From assembly GCA_049287565.1 (NCBI GenBank), contig JBAQGA010000103.1:1-6978 (forward strand): a stretch of 6,978 bases of DNA. Direction: 5' to 3'. The position numbers and the translations under genes were made by a program. Positions 4,232 through 6,978 of this stretch are shown one piece after another; position 1 is the stretch's first letter; every line of letters begins with the position of its first letter. This stretch comes from UBA8522 sp049287565 (GTDB lineage Bacteria > Acidobacteriota > Aminicenantia > Aminicenantales > UBA8522). A model generated the notes under the pieces. That model saw only the letters and a program-made list of their open reading frames with translations, did not search any database and was not told the origin of the DNA.

Positions 4232-6807
4232 GCTCTGAAAGAAAGAACGTGCCCCTTCCTCCCCGCTGGCCCGAATGGATTGTCACGAGACTGGCCTGGA
4301 ACGATGACCGGGGCTCCATCTGCGAGAATCTCCGTGAAGAATACGCCTATGTCAAAACGTCAAGGGGGAAGCAATCAGCCGACCTCTGGTATTGGGGGCA
4401 GATGATCCGGTCCCTCTTTCCGTCCCTCAGATTCTTTATCTATTGGAGGCTCGTCATGTTCAAAAACTACCTGAAACTCGTCTTGAGAATCCTGGTCAAA
4501 CACAAGGGGTATTCGCTTATCAACATAGCCGGATTGGCCGTGGGATTGGCCTGTTTTATTCTCATATCGCTATGGATTAGCTTTGAGATCAGCTACGACC
4601 GATTCCACGAGAACAAGGATGATTTGTATCAAGTGATCGGCGAAAATCGCCTGCCCAACGGTGACCTCCATTTTTTCCCCCATACCCCCGCCGCTCTTGC
4701 TCAGGCCCTTCAAGCAGAAAGACCCGAGATCCGGAATGTGTCCCGGTCGTTCGAATGGATGAAATTTCTCCTCGGGACGGAAGATCGGCGTTTTCTCGAA
4801 CGGGTCCGCTTCGTCGACCCCGCCTTCTTGCAGATGTTTTCCCTGGAATTCATCAACGGCCATCCCGAGACAGCGCTCTCTCAGCCCCATTCCGTCATTC
4901 TGACCGAGAAGATCGCCAAGAAACTTTTTCCGGATCAAGAACCCCTCGGACAAGAAATCATCGTGGGGTCGATGGGGAATTTCCTGGTGACCGGTGTCAT
5001 CAGGGAAATGCCGGCCAATCCTTCTCTTCCTTCCCTCTGTCTCCTCCCGATGGAAGCCCTGAGGGATATCGATTTCGACATCGACCGGTGGAGCGGCGGC
5101 AACTTCTTGACCTTCGTTCATCTTGAAGAAGAGGCGAACCTGGATTTTTTCAATGCTCAGATCAGAGATCTCTATAAAAAATACGCCCCCAACTGGGAGG
5201 TCTCGAAGCTGTCCCTGAGGCCGATCACCAGGATCCATCTTTACGCCCTGAACGGCGGCGGGCCGATCGTCTACGTTTACATCTTTTCCGGACTGAGTGT
5301 TTTCATCCTCTTGCTGGCCATCGTCAACTTTACGAACCTCTCGACGGCCCTCTCTTTCCTAAGGGCGAAAGAGATCGGTGTCAGGAAAGCAGCGGGGGCT
5401 TACAAGCAACAGCTGACCAAACAAATTCTCTCGGAGTCCATCCTGGTGACTTTGTTTTCGGCCGGCCTGGCCGTCCTGATCTCATATTTTTCGTTGCCCG
5501 TCCTCAATCAATTGACGGGAGCGCAGATCGGTTTCGCCTTCAATGGAAAAACGGTGCTTTTCTTAGCCGGGGTGGTAGCCCTGACCGGTGTCTTATCGGG
5601 GATCTATCCCGCTTTTTTTCTGGCCTCGATGAATCCAGTGCGAGCGATCAAAGGCGCCATCAAGCCGGGAAAGAGCAGCCTCCAATTTCGCAAAGTCCTG
5701 ATCGGGTTTCAGTTCTCCCTGTCCATCTTCATGATCATCGCCATGATCGGCGTTCATAATCAGTTGAAATATCTGAAAACAAAGGATTTGGGATATAGCC
5801 GGGAGAATATTGTTTCGCTGGGCCTGGACCAGGAAATATCAAACAGCTATCGTTCCATTCAGGCGGAATTGATGCGAAATCCCGACATCCTCAGTGTGAC
5901 CCGGTCCAGCTCAAACATGGAGACCGAGTCGACAACGACAGGCGGGCCTGATGTGACCTGGGAGGGAAATTCCGGCAACATCGACATGCCAAGAACGCAC
6001 CTGATGAGGGCCGATCCTGAGTTTATCTCCACTTTTCAGATCGAAATGCTGGACGGACGCTTTTTTTCGAATGAATTCCCGGCTGACCTGACGGAATCGG
6101 CGGTGATCAACGAGACAGCCATGAAGGCGATGGACTTGAAATCCCCGGTCGGAAAACGATTATCAATATGGGAGCGAAACTTCCGGATCATCGGGGTCAT
6201 CAAGGATTTCCATTTCTATTCCCTTCACGATGAAATCCAACCGTTGATTTTCCTCCACAGGTTTGCCGGCTACAGCTATGTTTTTATCAGAATCCATTCT
6301 CAAAACATCCCCAAGACCTTGAGTTTCATCCAGGACAAGATCAGGGAGATCGTCCCCGGTTATGTTCCCGACCTAAAGTTCTTGGATGACAGCATCAACA
6401 ACATGTATGTCACCGAGCAGAGGATGGTGACCGGAACAAGGTATTTCGCTTTCCTGGCAATCTTCATTTCCTGCATCGGCCTCCTCGGATTGGCCTCTTT
6501 TTCGGTCAGGCAACGGACGAAAGAAATCGCCGTTCGCAAAGTGTTGGGAGCATCGGAGGGGAATATCGTCCTTCAGCTTTTCAAAGAAACATTGATCTGT
6601 GTGGTCGCGGCCAATATTGTCGTCTATCCCATCGCCTATTTTGTGCTCCTGGGATGGTACCGGGACTACGCCTACCATACGACTCCGGAGGTTTGGATTT
6701 TTGCTCTCGCTTCCTTTCTGACTCTGGGGCTCGCCTTCTTGAGTGCGGGACGGAATGTCCTCAAAGCGTCCCTGGCCGATCCGGTGAAGAGCCTCCGGAA
6801 TGAATAA
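4228..6807 (+). CDS. ABC-type permease, FtsX/MacB family, with N-terminal permease prefix domain
   Basis: This 859-residue inner-membrane protein has two FtsX-type halves. Residues 1-76 form a charged cytoplasmic segment matching the 'permease prefix domain 2' pattern (ENLREEY, WYWGQMIRSLFPSLR) seen in PadR-linked transporters. The core starts at MFKNYLKLVL (77). TM1 is at about 98-117 (INIAGLAVGLACFILISLW), followed by a periplasmic MacB-like domain to about 340. Three membrane segments follow, with EIGVRKAAGA at 382-391. The second half repeats the plan: TM near FRKVLIGFQFSLSIFMIIAM, a periplasmic domain, then three segments with EIAVRKVLGA at 766-775. This fits the orphan duplicated permeases described from Acidobacteria, though the core also resembles Bacteroidetes-type FtsX permeases. 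No ATPase is visible, so the partner is encoded elsewhere or absent. MacB-like permeases drive efflux or lipoprotein release without moving substrate through a classic channel. The start overlaps padR and has only a weak GGGA ribosome site. The substrate is unknown. Confidence 0.92.
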   Translation: MSSERKNVPLPPRWPEWIVTRLAWNDDRGSICENLREEYAYVKTSRGKQSADLWYWGQMIRSLFPSLRFFIYWRLVMFKNYLKLVLRILVKHKGYSLINIAGLAVGLACFILISLWISFEISYDRFHENKDDLYQVIGENRLPNGDLHFFPHTPAALAQALQAERPEIRNVSRSFEWMKFLLGTEDRRFLERVRFVDPAFLQMFSLEFINGHPETALSQPHSVILTEKIAKKLFPDQEPLGQEIIVGSMGNFLVTGVIREMPANPSLPSLCLLPMEALRDIDFDIDRWSGGNFLTFVHLEEEANLDFFNAQIRDLYKKYAPNWEVSKLSLRPITRIHLYALNGGGPIVYVYIFSGLSVFILLLAIVNFTNLSTALSFLRAKEIGVRKAAGAYKQQLTKQILSESILVTLFSAGLAVLISYFSLPVLNQLTGAQIGFAFNGKTVLFLAGVVALTGVLSGIYPAFFLASMNPVRAIKGAIKPGKSSLQFRKVLIGFQFSLSIFMIIAMIGVHNQLKYLKTKDLGYSRENIVSLGLDQEISNSYRSIQAELMRNPDILSVTRSSSNMETESTTTGGPDVTWEGNSGNIDMPRTHLMRADPEFISTFQIEMLDGRFFSNEFPADLTESAVINETAMKAMDLKSPVGKRLSIWERNFRIIGVIKDFHFYSLHDEIQPLIFLHRFAGYSYVFIRIHSQNIPKTLSFIQDKIREIVPGYVPDLKFLDDSINNMYVTEQRMVTGTRYFAFLAIFISCIGLLGLASFSVRQRTKEIAVRKVLGASEGNIVLQLFKETLICVVAANIVVYPIAYFVLLGWYRDYAYHTTPEVWIFALASFLTLGLAFLSAGRNVLKASLADPVKSLRNE
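4445..4458 (+). promoter_or_regulatory. Internal ribosome binding site and in-frame ATG at the prefix/core boundary
   Basis: GGAGG (4445-4449) lies six bases before ATG (4456-4458), which is in frame with the permease at codon 77. The site is much stronger than the one at the annotated start. Starting here gives a 783-residue permease beginning MFKNYLKLVL, which is how prefix-less relatives begin. Either two forms are made, or the boundary is a relic of fusion between a short prefix gene and a normal permease gene. Confidence 0.5.
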
Positions 6808-6876
6808 GTCATCCCGATGACGGCGCCGGACTACCATTCATCTCAGGCTATCGGGCTAAGCCCGCCCTGGGGCTAA
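6808..6876. other. Hairpin-forming dyads between convergent genes
   Basis: Directly after the permease stop, GTCATC-CC-GATGAC (6808-6821) is a perfect dyad. Farther on, CGGGC-TAA-GCCCG (6852-6864) competes with AGCCC-(6)-GGGCT (6859-6874). These may slow transcription from either side. None is followed by a T-run, so a rho-independent terminator cannot be claimed. The rest of the 91-base gap shows nothing else firm. Confidence 0.3.
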
Positions 6877-6898
6877 TCATCGCGGTTCTGCTGGTGTT

Positions 6899-6978
6899 TT
6901 AGTAGATCTTTATCAAGGAATTGAAGTTGTATTGCGGGCGATAATCGAGCCGTTTTTGCGCTTTTTCAATGGAATATA
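6899..6978 (-). CDS. C-terminal end of a probable NAD-dependent epimerase/dehydratase, 5' cut by window edge
   Basis: Only the last 25 codons and a TAA stop are in the window; the gene enters from the right edge. The peptide includes KAQKRLDYRPQYNFNSL. This matches the usual tail of extended short-chain dehydrogenases such as UDP-sugar 4-epimerases, where an 'xxKAxxxLGYxPxxxxxxGL' helix-loop-helix contacts the sugar nucleotide. Here the usual LGY is LDY. These enzymes act in the cytoplasm on nucleotide sugars for envelope or polysaccharide synthesis. The gene converges on the permease. The call rests on one short motif, so the family is likely but the exact reaction cannot be given. Confidence 0.6.
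   Translation of the reverse strand, partial: YSIEKAQKRLDYRPQYNFNSLIKIY

Noticed and set aside
6804..6902. Plus-strand frame after the permease ending YRAKPALGLIIAVLLVF, which looks like a membrane-protein tail.
   Set aside because: There is no start codon or ribosome site in frame, it is very short, and it overlaps the epimerase stop. It could be a gene remnant, but nothing supports one.

Overview
The window looks like a piece of a bacterial chromosome from a GC-rich, glycan-degrading heterotroph. An Acidobacteriota or Candidatus Aminicenantes-type organism is the best guess. This rests on gene content only: an exported ThuA / DUF1080 / Gfo-Idh-MocA trio, and a PadR regulator coupled to a prefix-domain FtsX/MacB permease. 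No marker gene is present, so the assignment is inference.

Layout. From 1 to 3039 three genes lie on the minus strand and read right to left: a Tat-exported Gfo/Idh/MocA oxidoreductase (1681-3039), a Sec-exported DUF1080 protein (877-1662), and a Sec-exported ThuA-like protein that runs off the left edge (1-758). The first two are 18 bases apart. The last two are separated by a 118-base gap holding a large inverted repeat (783-860). A sigma70-like promoter at 3127-3153 probably drives the set. Next, also on the minus strand, is a manganese efflux pump of the MntP family with a GTG start (3170-3730).

The 174-base gap 3731-3904 is divergent. It holds a plausible mntP promoter on the minus strand and, on the plus strand, an AT-rich dyad just upstream of a PadR-family regulator (3905-4231). 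The regulator overlaps by four bases (ATGA) an 859-residue ABC-type permease (4228-6807). The permease has a cytoplasmic 'permease prefix' segment, then two FtsX/MacB-like halves. No ATPase gene is visible. A strong ribosome binding site inside the permease gene precedes an in-frame ATG at the exact boundary between prefix and permease core. At the right edge, on the minus strand, are the last 25 codons of what looks like an NAD-dependent sugar epimerase/dehydratase (6899-6978).

How the parts work together. The minus-strand trio fits periplasmic oxidation and cleavage of glycosides through 3-keto sugars: the Gfo/Idh/MocA enzyme would oxidise, DUF1080 would cleave the keto-glycoside, and ThuA would act on a related step. 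PadR and the permease form a self-contained regulator-transporter pair, probably responding to a toxic or membrane-active compound. MntP is a separate metal-homeostasis gene. The points most worth a second look are the internal translation start of the permease, the PadR-linked dyad, the large inverted repeat, and the Gly-to-Met change in the dinucleotide-binding loop of the oxidoreductase.
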